NCBI RefSeq assembly: GCF_900115545.1
Contig: NZ_FOWV01000005.1
Coordinates: 124,001 to 188,000, forward strand
Reading direction: 5' to 3'
Source: Ralstonia sp. NFACC01
GTDB lineage: Bacteria > Pseudomonadota > Gammaproteobacteria > Burkholderiales > Burkholderiaceae
DNA length: 64,000 bases
The translations under genes were made by a program, and so were the position numbers. Below are positions 1 through 7,815 of the stretch, piece after piece. Under the pieces are notes generated by a model. It saw nothing but the letters and a program-made list of their open reading frames with translations. It made no database searches and was not told the DNA's origin. Each line of letters begins with the position of its first letter. The first letter of the stretch is position 1.

Positions 1-432
1 ATCCTGGATCATGATCGGAATGCCCACCGCATCGGACACGCGCGCAAAGAATTCGTAGATCTGCGTTTCGGGCACGCGGAAGGTGGCGCCGTGGTAGGGC
101 GGCATCACCATCAGCATGGCGGCGCCCATGTCCTGCGCGCGGCGGCCGCGTTGTGCGCACACCTGCGTGCTGTAGTGCGACGTGGTGACGATCACGGGTA
201 CGCGGCCTGCCACGTGTTCCAGCGCGGTGCGGGTGAGCACTTCGCGTTCGTCGTCCGACAGTGAGAACTGCTCGGAGAAATTCGCCAGGATGCACAGGCC
301 ATCGGAGCCGGCGTCGATCATGAAATCGATGGCCCGCTTCTGGCTGGCAAGGTCGAGTTCGCCAGTTTCCGTGAACATGGTGGGCACCACCGGAAAGATG
401 CCTTGGTAGCGCGGCTTGCTATTGCGGGTCAT
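1..432 (-). CDS. 2-keto-3-deoxy-L-arabonate dehydratase, partial (3' end outside window)
   Basis: N-terminal 144 residues of a dihydrodipicolinate synthase-superfamily TIM-barrel protein. The window edge removes the rest, including the expected Schiff-base lysine. The segment beginning RGIFPVVPT-like (here YQGIFPVVPTMF), followed by MIDAGSDGLCILANFSEQ and MVMPPYHGATFRVPE, matches what I recall of the Azospirillum brasilense L-2-keto-3-deoxyarabonate dehydratase. That enzyme dehydrates and deaminates nothing else: it converts L-KDA to alpha-ketoglutarate semialdehyde in the non-phosphorylative L-arabinose route. The ATG at 430-432 is 25 nt downstream of the permease stop, so it is co-transcribed with the permease and the arabonate dehydratase. 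A D-glucarate-type substrate is the main alternative. Confidence 0.85.
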   Translation of the reverse strand, partial: MTRNSKPRYQGIFPVVPTMFTETGELDLASQKRAIDFMIDAGSDGLCILANFSEQFSLSDDEREVLTRTALEHVAGRVPVIVTTSHYSTQVCAQRGRRAQDMGAAMLMVMPPYHGATFRVPETQIYEFFARVSDAVGIPIMIQD

Positions 433-457
433 GAAATCGTGAAGTGGGTAACGGGTG

Positions 458-1783
458 TCAGGAAAGGTGCTGGCGTGCGCCCAGCACGGTGCGAACGACG
501 AACGTCATCGCCACGGCAAATGCCAGCGCGGCGGCAAGGAAGTACAGGCCGGCAGACAGGCTGCCTGTGGCGTTCTTGATGATGCCCATGCCATAGGGAC
601 CGAGGTAACCGCCCAGGTTGGACAGCGAGTTGATGGTTGCGATGCCCACGGCGGCGCTCGTGCCGGTCAGGAACTGTCCCGGCAGCGTCCACAGCACGGC
701 CTGGATTGCATAGGCGCAAAACGCGAACAGGCAGAGGCAGGCCAGTTGCAGCGCGGGCGCTTGAACCCACGCGCTGGCCGCCATGCCGAGCGCGGCCAGC
801 GCCGACAGAGTGGCGATGTGCCAGTAGCGCTCGCCCGTGCGGTCCGAATGACGCGGCACCAGGTACAAGCCCAGCACGGCAAACAGATAGGGCACCGCCG
901 ACAGCAGACCGGTGGCGACATCGCTCACGCCAAACTGCTTGATGATCGTCGGCAGCCACAGCGAGAGGCCGTAGATGCTCAGCGGAAACGGCAGAAACAG
1001 CAGCGCCAGCATCAGCACGCGCACATCCTTGAGCGCCTTGAGCGGGCTGCCGTGCGACTTCAGCGCATAGGCGGCCTGGTCTGCGGCCAGCTCACGCTCG
1101 ATCCACGCGCGGTCTGCAGCGGGCAACCAGCGCGCATGCGCGGGGGATTCCGGCAGGATACGCAGTGTCGGCAAGCACAACAGCGTGGCCGGCAGGCCGC
1201 TGACCACAAACAGCGTTTGCCAGCTCGACATGCCGAAGAGCCCCGGTACCGACAGCAGCCACCCCGCCATCGGCCCGGTGATGATGAGCGCGACGGGCTG
1301 TGCCAGCACCAGCAAGCCGACGATGCGCGCACGGTGGCGCATCGGAAACCACTTGGTGAGGAAATACAGAATGCCGGGGTACAGGCCGGCCTCGGCCGCA
1401 CCGAGCAGGAAGCGCAGCACATAGAAACTGACCGGGCCGCTGACCAGCGCCATGGCCATGGTGATGACGCCCCATGTGAACAGAATGCGCGCGAACCAGC
1501 GGCGTGCGCCAAAGCGTTCGAGTGCCAGGTTGCTCGGCACCTCGCATAGGAAATAGCCGATGAAGAACAGGCCCGCCCCAAGCCCGTAGGCAGCATCACC
1601 GATGCCCACCGCCGCGTTCATGTGCAACTTGGCGAAGCCGACCACGGAGCGATCGATATACGCCACCACGTAGATCAGCGCGAGGAACGGCATCAGCTTG
1701 CGCACGAGCAGGCGGATGATGCGCTGCTCTTCCGATGCATCGGCCGAAGCCGGAACGGCGCCTGCGGTTTGGGAGATGTCCAT
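458..1783 (-). CDS. MFS sugar-acid permease (anion:cation symporter family)
   Basis: A 441-residue inner-membrane protein with about 12 hydrophobic segments in two blocks split by a charged loop near residues 210-245. The N-terminal region has IYVVAYIDRSVVGFAKLHM, the usual start of the ACS family (hexuronate, galactonate, tartrate and phthalate permeases), and a CEVPSNL-type motif in TM2. It lies between L-arabonate dehydratase (15 nt upstream) and L-KDA dehydratase (25 nt downstream). That context suggests uptake of an aldonate such as L-arabonate or D-galactonate by proton symport. The substrate is inferred from neighbours only. Confidence 0.85.
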   Translation of the reverse strand: MDISQTAGAVPASADASEEQRIIRLLVRKLMPFLALIYVVAYIDRSVVGFAKLHMNAAVGIGDAAYGLGAGLFFIGYFLCEVPSNLALERFGARRWFARILFTWGVITMAMALVSGPVSFYVLRFLLGAAEAGLYPGILYFLTKWFPMRHRARIVGLLVLAQPVALIITGPMAGWLLSVPGLFGMSSWQTLFVVSGLPATLLCLPTLRILPESPAHARWLPAADRAWIERELAADQAAYALKSHGSPLKALKDVRVLMLALLFLPFPLSIYGLSLWLPTIIKQFGVSDVATGLLSAVPYLFAVLGLYLVPRHSDRTGERYWHIATLSALAALGMAASAWVQAPALQLACLCLFAFCAYAIQAVLWTLPGQFLTGTSAAVGIATINSLSNLGGYLGPYGMGIIKNATGSLSAGLYFLAAALAFAVAMTFVVRTVLGARQHLS

Positions 1784-1798
1784 CGGTCTTTCCCCCGC

Positions 1799-3535
1799 TC
1801 AGTGCGAGTGGCGCGGAACGGCGGCGCCACGGCAGCCGACCAGGAAATCGAGGTCGCAGCCCTCGTCGGCCTGGAGCACGTGATTGACGTACAGGCGCTG
1901 GTAACCGCCGGCCTCGCCATGCGAGCGCTGGTGCTGGTAGGCCGCGAGCCTGCGCGCGAGTTCTTCGGGGGCGATGTCCAGGTGCAGCGTGCCGGCTTCG
2001 CAGTCGAGTTCGATCCAGTCGCCGTCCTGCACCGCGGCCAGCGGCCCGCCAGCAGCAGCTTCGGGCGCGACGTGCAGCACGACTGTTCCGTAGGCGGTGC
2101 CGCTCATGCGCGCGTCGGAAATGCGGACCATGTCCTTCACCCCCTGGCGCAGCAGCTTGGGCGGCAGGCCCATGTTGCCGACCTCGGCCATGCCCGGATA
2201 GCCCTTCGGCCCGCAATTCTTCATCACCAGCACGGAGCTGGCATCCACCTTCAGGGACTCGTCGACGATGCGTTCCTTGTAGTGCTCCAGGTTTTCGAAT
2301 ACGACGGCGCGGCCGCGATGCTTGAGCAGCTCCGGGCTCGCCGCAGATGGCTTGAGCACCGCGCCACGCGGCGCGAGGTTGCCGCGCAGCACGCGAATGC
2401 CGCCATCGTCGATCAGCGGATTGGTGAGCGGCCGGATGACTTCGTCGTCGGTGATGGGCGCGTTTTTGACGTTCTCCCATAGCGTCTTGCCGTTGACCGT
2501 CAACGCATCGGGGTGCGGCAGAAGCTTGGCCTCGCCAAGGCGGCGCAGCACGGCAGGCAGGCCGCCGGCGTAATAGAACTCTTCCATCAGGAAGCGCCCC
2601 GAGGGCATCAGGTCGACGATGGTGGGGGTATCCCGGCCGATGCGCGACCAGTCTTCCAGTTCAAGCGGCACGCCGATGCGCCCCGCAATTGCCTTGAGGT
2701 GGATGACCGCATTGGTCGAGCCGCCGATCGCTGCGTTCACGCGGATGGCGTTCTCGAATGCAGCGCGTGTGAGGATCTTGGACAGCGTCAGCCCTTGCAT
2801 TGCCATCTCGACGATGCGGATGCCCGACATGTGCGCCAGCACGTAGCGCCGCGCATCCACCGCCGGGATGGCTGCGTTGTGCGGCAGCGAGGTGCCGAGC
2901 GCCTCGGCCATGCAGGCCATGGTGGAGGCCGTGCCCATCGTGTTGCAGGTGCCGGCCGAGCGCGACATTCCGGCTTCGGCTGACAGGAAGTGATGCAGGT
3001 CGATCTCGCCCGCCTTGAGCGATTCGTGCAACTGCCACACCGCCGTGCCCGAGCCGATGTTCTTGCCGTCCAGCTTGCCGTTGAGCATCGGCCCGCCCGT
3101 CACGACGATGGCCGGCACGTCGCAGCTGGCCGCGCCCATCAGCAGGGCGGGCGTGGTCTTGTCGCAGCCAGTGAGCAGCACCACCGCGTCGATCGGGTTG
3201 CCGCGAATCGCCTCTTCCACATCCATGGCCGCGAGGTTGCGCGTGAGCATGGCGGTCGGGCGCAGGTTCGATTCGCCGTTGGAGAACACCGGGAACTCCA
3301 CCGGAAAGCCGCCCGCCTCGTAAATGCCGCGCTTGACGTGTTCGGCCAGCTTGCGGAAATGCGCATTGCACGGCGTCAGTTCCGACCAGGTATTGCAGAT
3401 GCCGATGATCGGGCGGCCGTCGAATTCGTGGTCGGGGATGCCCTGGTTCTTCATCCAGCTTCGATACATGAAGCCGTTCTTATCGGCAGTGCCGAACCAT
3501 TGGGCCGAGCGCAGCTTGGGTTTCGATTCCGACAT
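1799..3535 (-). CDS. L-arabonate dehydratase (IlvD/Edd family)
   Basis: A 578-residue [2Fe-2S] dehydratase that should convert L-arabonate to L-2-keto-3-deoxyarabonate. The expected cluster ligands are Cys56, Cys124 and Cys197 (TPCNAH, LTGCDKT, AGTCNTM), each shifted by three from those I recall for the Rhizobium leguminosarum L-arabinonate dehydratase. The catalytic serine is in RMSGTAYG near residue 478. Length and the C-terminal DFLVGCRGAAV motif also favour the pentonate/hexonate branch over IlvD. I chose the ATG at 3533-3535; the frame stays open further upstream, but that part is low-complexity and runs into the divergent LysR gene. Some relatives also act on D-galactonate or D-fuconate. 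Confidence 0.9.
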   Translation of the reverse strand: MSESKPKLRSAQWFGTADKNGFMYRSWMKNQGIPDHEFDGRPIIGICNTWSELTPCNAHFRKLAEHVKRGIYEAGGFPVEFPVFSNGESNLRPTAMLTRNLAAMDVEEAIRGNPIDAVVLLTGCDKTTPALLMGAASCDVPAIVVTGGPMLNGKLDGKNIGSGTAVWQLHESLKAGEIDLHHFLSAEAGMSRSAGTCNTMGTASTMACMAEALGTSLPHNAAIPAVDARRYVLAHMSGIRIVEMAMQGLTLSKILTRAAFENAIRVNAAIGGSTNAVIHLKAIAGRIGVPLELEDWSRIGRDTPTIVDLMPSGRFLMEEFYYAGGLPAVLRRLGEAKLLPHPDALTVNGKTLWENVKNAPITDDEVIRPLTNPLIDDGGIRVLRGNLAPRGAVLKPSAASPELLKHRGRAVVFENLEHYKERIVDESLKVDASSVLVMKNCGPKGYPGMAEVGNMGLPPKLLRQGVKDMVRISDARMSGTAYGTVVLHVAPEAAAGGPLAAVQDGDWIELDCEAGTLHLDIAPEELARRLAAYQHQRSHGEAGGYQRLYVNHVLQADEGCDLDFLVGCRGAAVPRHSH

Positions 3536-3672
3536 GGGTGCGTGTGTCACGGACGTGGTTGTCGAGGCGCGCGCGTCGACCGGCAGCGCGGCACTTGGCA
3601 GTGCGCGCGGCACGTCCGTTGTCTCCGGTGTGGTTGTGGTTTTTTGATCGGACCGAGTGTACGGAGCGCCCT

Positions 3673-3722
3673 GATATCCTTCCAATGAAATATTGGCCGT
3701 GACCGATATCCGATTTGATATC
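3673..3722. promoter_or_regulatory. Divergent control region with three GATATC repeats and a CCAAT-N5-ATTGG dyad
   Basis: Between the arabonate dehydratase and the LysR gene, GATATC occurs at 3673-3678, 3705-3710 and 3717-3722. A perfect 5-bp inverted repeat (CCAAT, 5-nt spacer, ATTGG) lies at 3682-3696. This is the AT-rich core of an otherwise GC-rich spacer, and the last GATATC ends 14 nt before the LysR start. LysR regulators usually bind dyads with T-N11-A geometry in such divergent spacers. Operator function is inferred. Confidence 0.5.
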
Positions 3723-3736
3723 TCGAGGAAGACCCG

Positions 3737-4681
3737 ATGTCGAACAGCCCCTGGTACGTCCGCGCGCGCCTGAAGACGCGACAACTGCTGCTGCTGATCG
3801 CGCTGGCCGAGGAGGGCAACATCCACCGGGCCGCCGCCGCGCTCAACATGACGCAGCCCGCCGCTTCCAAGCTGCTGCGCGAGCTGGAAGCCATGCTGGA
3901 TGTGCAGCTGTTCGAGCGCATGCCGCGCGGCATGCGGCCCACGCGCTATGGCGATGCGCTGATCCGGCACGCGCGCGCAGTCGTCGGCAGCCTGGACCAG
4001 GCGCAGGAGGAAGTGCTCGGCCTCAAGGCCGGCCACTTGGGGCATGTGGCGGTCGGCACGATCACCTCGCCGGGCGTGCGGCTGTTGCCGCCCGTGGTGG
4101 CGCAAATCACGCGCGAGCATCCGGGGTTGCGGGTGTCGCTTGAAATCGAAAGCAGCAACGTGCTGCTCGAACGCCTCGCGCAGGACAAGCTCGACTTAGT
4201 GGTCGGCAGGCTGTTTGCCGAGCACGACAAGCTGCACCTGCGCTACGAGCCCCTGGCCGACGAACCGGTGGTTGCGGTGGCGCGGCCGGGGCATCCGCTG
4301 CTGGCAGAACCGTCGCTGACCTTGGCCGATGTGCAGCCCGCCACCTGGGTGGTGCCGCCCATCGGCAGCGTGTTGCGTCACCGGTTCGATTTGATGTTCC
4401 AGCGGGAGAGCCTGACAGCGCCGTCCAGCGTGGTGGAAACCTCCGCGCTGCTCTTCCTGACGCGCATCCTCGAGCAGAGCGACATGCTGGCCGTGATCGG
4501 CACCGATGTCGCGCAGTACTACGCGTCGTACCGCATGCTGGCGATTCTTCCGCTGGCCATGCTGTGCCAGATGGACGATTTCGGCATCATCACGCGCACG
4601 GACCGGTTGCTGTCTCCGGCGGCCCTGCATGTGGTGCAGGCGCTGCGCGACGCGGGCCGAACAGCTTACGGCGCGGGTTGA
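3737..4681 (+). CDS. LysR-family regulator of the sugar-acid module (GbpR-like)
   Basis: A 314-residue LysR-type regulator. The winged helix-turn-helix is at about residues 13-72 (LLIALAEEGNIHRAAAALN, then MTQPAASKLLRELE), followed by a periplasmic-binding-fold effector domain. The opening, in which the first helix follows a short RLKTRQL segment, and the overall style recall GbpR, the galactose-binding-protein regulator of Agrobacterium and Azospirillum. That fits control of sugar genes. It is divergent from the arabonate dehydratase operon with a 201-bp shared spacer. A sugar acid or keto-deoxy sugar acid is a plausible effector. It may also act on the dgo/ara operon to the right, which has no regulator of its own inside it. 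Confidence 0.8.
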   Translation: MSNSPWYVRARLKTRQLLLLIALAEEGNIHRAAAALNMTQPAASKLLRELEAMLDVQLFERMPRGMRPTRYGDALIRHARAVVGSLDQAQEEVLGLKAGHLGHVAVGTITSPGVRLLPPVVAQITREHPGLRVSLEIESSNVLLERLAQDKLDLVVGRLFAEHDKLHLRYEPLADEPVVAVARPGHPLLAEPSLTLADVQPATWVVPPIGSVLRHRFDLMFQRESLTAPSSVVETSALLFLTRILEQSDMLAVIGTDVAQYYASYRMLAILPLAMLCQMDDFGIITRTDRLLSPAALHVVQALRDAGRTAYGAG

Positions 4682-4691
4682 GCGCTCTCGT

Positions 4692-4719
4692 AAAAAAGCC
4701 CGCAATTGCGGGCTTTTTT
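4692..4719. terminator. Bidirectional intrinsic terminator
   Basis: A perfect 28-bp palindrome: six A, GCCCGCAATTGCGGGC, six T. It lies 10 nt after the LysR stop and 17 nt before the convergent yidB stop, so either strand gives a GC stem followed by a U-run. Confidence 0.92.
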
Positions 4720-4736
4720 CGTTGCAGCGATGATGT

Positions 4737-5336
4737 TCAGGCTGCCGGTACGGCGCCCTGCGGCGTGAGGTGGTTGACCGCTTCGGGCAGGCCTTCGGCG
4801 AGTTGGCTGGCGAGATCGCCTTCGTTGATGCCGAAGTTGGCGGCCAGTTTCGACACCTCTTCCAGCGCGCCCGTGCCGCTCAGTGCCTGCGTGATCTGCT
4901 CGCCCGACACCGGCAGGTTCTGACCATTGCCGATCCACGATTTGACCTGTTCGCCCAGACCGGCTTGTTCCAGGATTTGTTGCAGCGGGCCGAGGCCACT
5001 GACCGCCGCCTGATCCGCATTGCCGTTGCCGCCGCCCAGCAAGCCGCCGAGCAGACCGCCCAGGCCACCGGCTCCGCCTGCACCGCCGAGCAGACTGCCC
5101 AGCGCGCCTGCACCGCCTGCCGCACCGAGCAAGCCACCCAGCGAGCCGAACAGGCCGCCGCCCTGATCTTCCTGCCCTTGCGGCGCGGCCGCATCGCCCG
5201 CGCCTTGCGACTTGTGCTTCATTGCCAGGTAGGCCAGCACGCCCACGGCCAGCAGCACTTTCTTGTTGCCCAGCAAGGACGATTGCGCGCCGCTGGCGTC
5301 ATTGCCGCCGCCGAGAATCGAATCGAGTAGACCCAT
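4737..5336 (-). CDS. YidB/DUF937-family protein
   Basis: A 199-residue protein of unknown function. It starts MGLLDSILGG and has a glycine/leucine/alanine-rich, low-complexity middle (about residues 60-115, repeated GGLLG and GGAGG units). The C-terminal DUF937 part has PLQQILEQAGLGEQVKSWI and the LPVSGEQI motif of YidB proteins. The chosen ATG (5334-5336) has a good AAAGGAG ribosome site; an in-frame start 30 nt upstream lacks one. A short hydrophobic stretch near residues 30-45 (VLLAVGVLAYLAM) could be a membrane anchor. It is monocistronic, with a strong terminator after it. Confidence 0.8.
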   Translation of the reverse strand: MGLLDSILGGGNDASGAQSSLLGNKKVLLAVGVLAYLAMKHKSQGAGDAAAPQGQEDQGGGLFGSLGGLLGAAGGAGALGSLLGGAGGAGGLGGLLGGLLGGGNGNADQAAVSGLGPLQQILEQAGLGEQVKSWIGNGQNLPVSGEQITQALSGTGALEEVSKLAANFGINEGDLASQLAEGLPEAVNHLTPQGAVPAA

Positions 5337-5417
5337 GATGAAGCTCCTTTGGTCAATGGCGGGCACGGGGGAAAGGCCCGCCGGGGGATCAAACGGTCAG
5401 TGTTTCGTCGTCAGAAC

Positions 5418-6167
5418 TTAGAACTCGCCGAGCACGGCGTGCAGCGCGGAGACGGCAACAAGCGCCGCCGATTCCGTTCTCAGAATACGTCGCCCGAGTG
5501 TCAGTGGTAAGAAACCGGCAGCCTCGGCAAGCGCTTCTTCGTCGGGGGAGAGGCCACCTTCGGGGCCGATCAGCAAGACGATGCCGTTGCCTTCGATGTG
5601 CGTGCGCGACTGCACCGCCCACTGCGTGAGCGACTGCGTGCCGCGCGGTGACAGCAACACGCGCGGCGCGTCGGTCGACTTGGCGGCGGCAAGCCATTCG
5701 CGCAGCGTGGCGACCGGCGCGACCACCGGCACGCGGGCGCGGCCGCATTGCTCGCAGGCGGCCTGCACCAGTGCTTGCCAGTGCTGCACGCGCTTGGCGG
5801 CACGCTCGCCGGAGAGGCGCACCACGCCGCGTTCAGTCTGCAGTGGCGCGACGGCATTGACGCCCAGTTCGACGGCCTTCTCGATCAGCCAGTCCATCTT
5901 GTCGCCACCGGCAATGCCTTGCGCGAGCGTGATGGCGTAGCGCGCTTCGGTGTCGGGCTGCGAGGCGTCGGTAAGGCTGGCGGTGGCGTCGCGCTTGTTG
6001 ATGGCGTCGAGCCGCGCACGGAATTCGTGGCCGGAGCCATCGAACAGGCAGACGTCATCGCCGGCGGCCAGGCGCAGCACATGGATGTGGCGCGTGACGG
6101 CCTCGGGCAGCGTGACGGTGGTGTTGGGGGCGAGCGGCGTGTCGACGAAAAAACGGGGAAGCCCCAT
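5418..6167 (-). CDS. rsmE: 16S rRNA m3U1498 methyltransferase RsmE
   Basis: A 249-residue SPOUT (alpha/beta-knot) methyltransferase that uses SAM to methylate N3 of U1498 in 16S rRNA of the 30S subunit. It has the N-terminal PUA-like segment (about 1-75, FDGSGHEFRARL), then GGDKMDWLIEKAVELGV, the knot motif LLIGPEGGLSPDE near residue 200, and the C-terminal LGRRILRTESAALVA signature. I chose the ATG at 6165-6167 because MGLPRFFVD is the normal family start; the frame is open upstream but reads as low-complexity sequence. Length is typical. Confidence 0.95.
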   Translation of the reverse strand: MGLPRFFVDTPLAPNTTVTLPEAVTRHIHVLRLAAGDDVCLFDGSGHEFRARLDAINKRDATASLTDASQPDTEARYAITLAQGIAGGDKMDWLIEKAVELGVNAVAPLQTERGVVRLSGERAAKRVQHWQALVQAACEQCGRARVPVVAPVATLREWLAAAKSTDAPRVLLSPRGTQSLTQWAVQSRTHIEGNGIVLLIGPEGGLSPDEEALAEAAGFLPLTLGRRILRTESAALVAVSALHAVLGEF

Positions 6168-6216
6168 TACAGCAATCCTTGTGGTGAATCGGTCAGGCGA
6201 TCGGGCGATGGCGCGA

Positions 6217-6636
6217 TCAGGCCGCTGCGGGGCGGCAGGCAAGGCCCCAGCGGTAGCCATCGGGATCGCGCACGGCGGCGTAGCGTTCGCCCCAGAAGGC
6301 ATCGTGCGGCGCCATGATGGACGCGGCGCCCTGGTCGAGCGCGTGCTGGTACACGGTGTCGACGTCGTCGCAATACAGGTGGAAACTCTGCGGGCATTCA
6401 AAGCCGGCGCCCGCGGGGGCTTTGGCGGTGGAGCCGAAGGCGCCTTCGGGCGCAAACATCAGCATGAGCTGGCCCTGGTACGTCATCTCGACGTGGATCG
6501 GGCGGCCATGGTCGTGCACCTCATCCTGCACACCAAAACCGAACGCGTTGCGATAGAAGGCGATGGCGGCCGAGGCGTCGCGCACGGTCAGGTACGGGAC
6601 GAGCCACGGCGTGTTGGCGGGGCGGGGGAAGCTCAT
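6217..6636 (-). CDS. VOC/glyoxalase-fold protein (PhnB-like)
   Basis: A 139-residue vicinal-oxygen-chelate protein starting TPWLVPYLTVRDASAAIAFY, which is the first beta-alpha-beta unit. The second unit contains FHLYCDDVDTVYQHALDQGA and ends WGERYAAVRDPDGYRWGLA, typical of the PhnB/YkcA-like glyoxalase-bleomycin resistance class. The substrate is unknown. The ATG at 6634-6636 has a GAAGGAG site nine nt upstream. It is 49 nt upstream of rsmE on the same strand and could be transcribed with it. Confidence 0.8.
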   Translation of the reverse strand: MSFPRPANTPWLVPYLTVRDASAAIAFYRNAFGFGVQDEVHDHGRPIHVEMTYQGQLMLMFAPEGAFGSTAKAPAGAGFECPQSFHLYCDDVDTVYQHALDQGAASIMAPHDAFWGERYAAVRDPDGYRWGLACRPAAA

Positions 6637-6713
6637 GGCGGGCTCCTTCTTCGGCACGATGCAACCAGGGACGGGTAGTGTAGAGCGCCGGCCGCACCAC
6701 AATCAAAAAGAAA

Positions 6714-7640
6714 TCAAAACACCTCGCCTGCCGCAGACTGGTTGCGCGGCCGCCCGCCGCTGCGCGCCACTTCATCGACGAGCCATTGGCGGAACGGCGC
6801 AAAGCCTGCGTGTTCGGCTGCCTGGTGCGGATGGATCAGGTAGTACGACAGGCGCAGCGAGGCTTCGGTCGCCAGCGGCCGTATCAGGCGCCCGGCGGCG
6901 ATGTCGTATTCGACGAGGATGCCCTGGCCGAGTGCCACACCCTGGCCGTCGATGGCTGCCTGCAGGGCCATCAGCGCTTCGGAAAATGCTGGCCCGCGCG
7001 TGGCGTCGATCTGAGCCACGCCCACCTCGTCGAGCCATTGCCGCCACGTCGGATGGTGCGCGAGATGGCGCCCACCTCGCTCGTGCAGCAGCGTCTGCGC
7101 GGCAAGGTCCTGCGGCATCCGGATCGCGGCCTGCAACGTAGCGTTGCATACGGGAAAGAAATCGGTGGAGGTGAACCACTCGACGCGAAGGTTGGGTGCG
7201 TTGACTTGCCGGTCGTCGATGCACAGATCGAACTGGCCGTGGTCCTGCACGTCGGCGGTCGATACCTCGACGCGCACGTGCGGATGCTGGTTGAAGAAGC
7301 GGTACAGCCGCGGCACCAGCCACTTGGCGCCGAAGGTTGGCGGCACCGCCACGCGCAGGGGCGCGTCGGCGGTGTCCATCAACAGGTCGGTGGCTTGTTC
7401 GAGCGCACGCAGCGCGTCGCGCACGCGGGGCAGGTAGTTCTCGCCGGCGTCTGTGAGCGTGAGCTGGTTGTTGCGGCGCGCGAAGAGCTTTTTCCCCAGA
7501 TGATCTTCGAGCTGCTTGATCTGGTGACTGACGGCGGCATTGGTGACGCAAAGCTCGTCCGCGGCCCGGCTGAAACTCAGGTGACGGCCTGCGACTTCAA
7601 AGACGCGCAATGCATTAAGGGGAGGGAGGCGCCGTGGCAT
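6714..7640 (-). CDS. LysR-family regulator, GcvA type
   Basis: A 308-residue LysR-type regulator. The N-terminal PLNALRVFEVAGRHLSFSRAA start and the VSHQIKQLEDHLGKKLF recognition helix are diagnostic of the GcvA subgroup. The effector domain spans roughly residues 90-295 (FGAKWLVPRLYRFF, FDLCIDD). The gene starts 8 bp from a GTTAA-N7-TTAAC dyad and is divergent from a porin gene 175 bp away, so autoregulation and porin control are reasonable guesses. The effector cannot be read from the sequence. Confidence 0.85.
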   Translation of the reverse strand: MPRRLPPLNALRVFEVAGRHLSFSRAADELCVTNAAVSHQIKQLEDHLGKKLFARRNNQLTLTDAGENYLPRVRDALRALEQATDLLMDTADAPLRVAVPPTFGAKWLVPRLYRFFNQHPHVRVEVSTADVQDHGQFDLCIDDRQVNAPNLRVEWFTSTDFFPVCNATLQAAIRMPQDLAAQTLLHERGGRHLAHHPTWRQWLDEVGVAQIDATRGPAFSEALMALQAAIDGQGVALGQGILVEYDIAAGRLIRPLATEASLRLSYYLIHPHQAAEHAGFAPFRQWLVDEVARSGGRPRNQSAAGEVF

Positions 7641-7648
7641 GCGTTCTC

Positions 7649-7665
7649 GTTAAGAAAAATTTAAC
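7649..7665. promoter_or_regulatory. LysR-type dyad GTTAA-N7-TTAAC
   Basis: A perfect 5-bp inverted repeat with a 7-nt A-rich spacer lies just upstream of the GcvA-type regulator start and about 150 bp upstream of the porin start. Position and symmetry fit an autoregulatory LysR recognition site; binding is inferred. Confidence 0.5.
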
Positions 7666-7815
7666 GTCTCGCGAAGAATTTGTAGTTTGCCACGTTAAGG
7701 CGGCCCCGACTACAAATGCGCCTGGGGACGGTGACGATGCCTGGTGTGTGCCTCCAGCGATCTCAAACCACGCGACGCACCGGACCCCGCCTACAAAAAC
7801 ATTTCAGGAGACGTC

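Noticed and set aside
3673-3722. Spaced GATATC repeats as a short CRISPR-like or iteron array
   Set aside because: The repeat unit is only 6 bp and spacing is irregular; a regulator-binding region between divergent genes explains it better.
3536-4120. N-terminal extension of the arabonate dehydratase frame to 773 residues
   Set aside because: The extra 195 codons overlap the divergent LysR gene and do not match the family, whose members are about 579 residues long.
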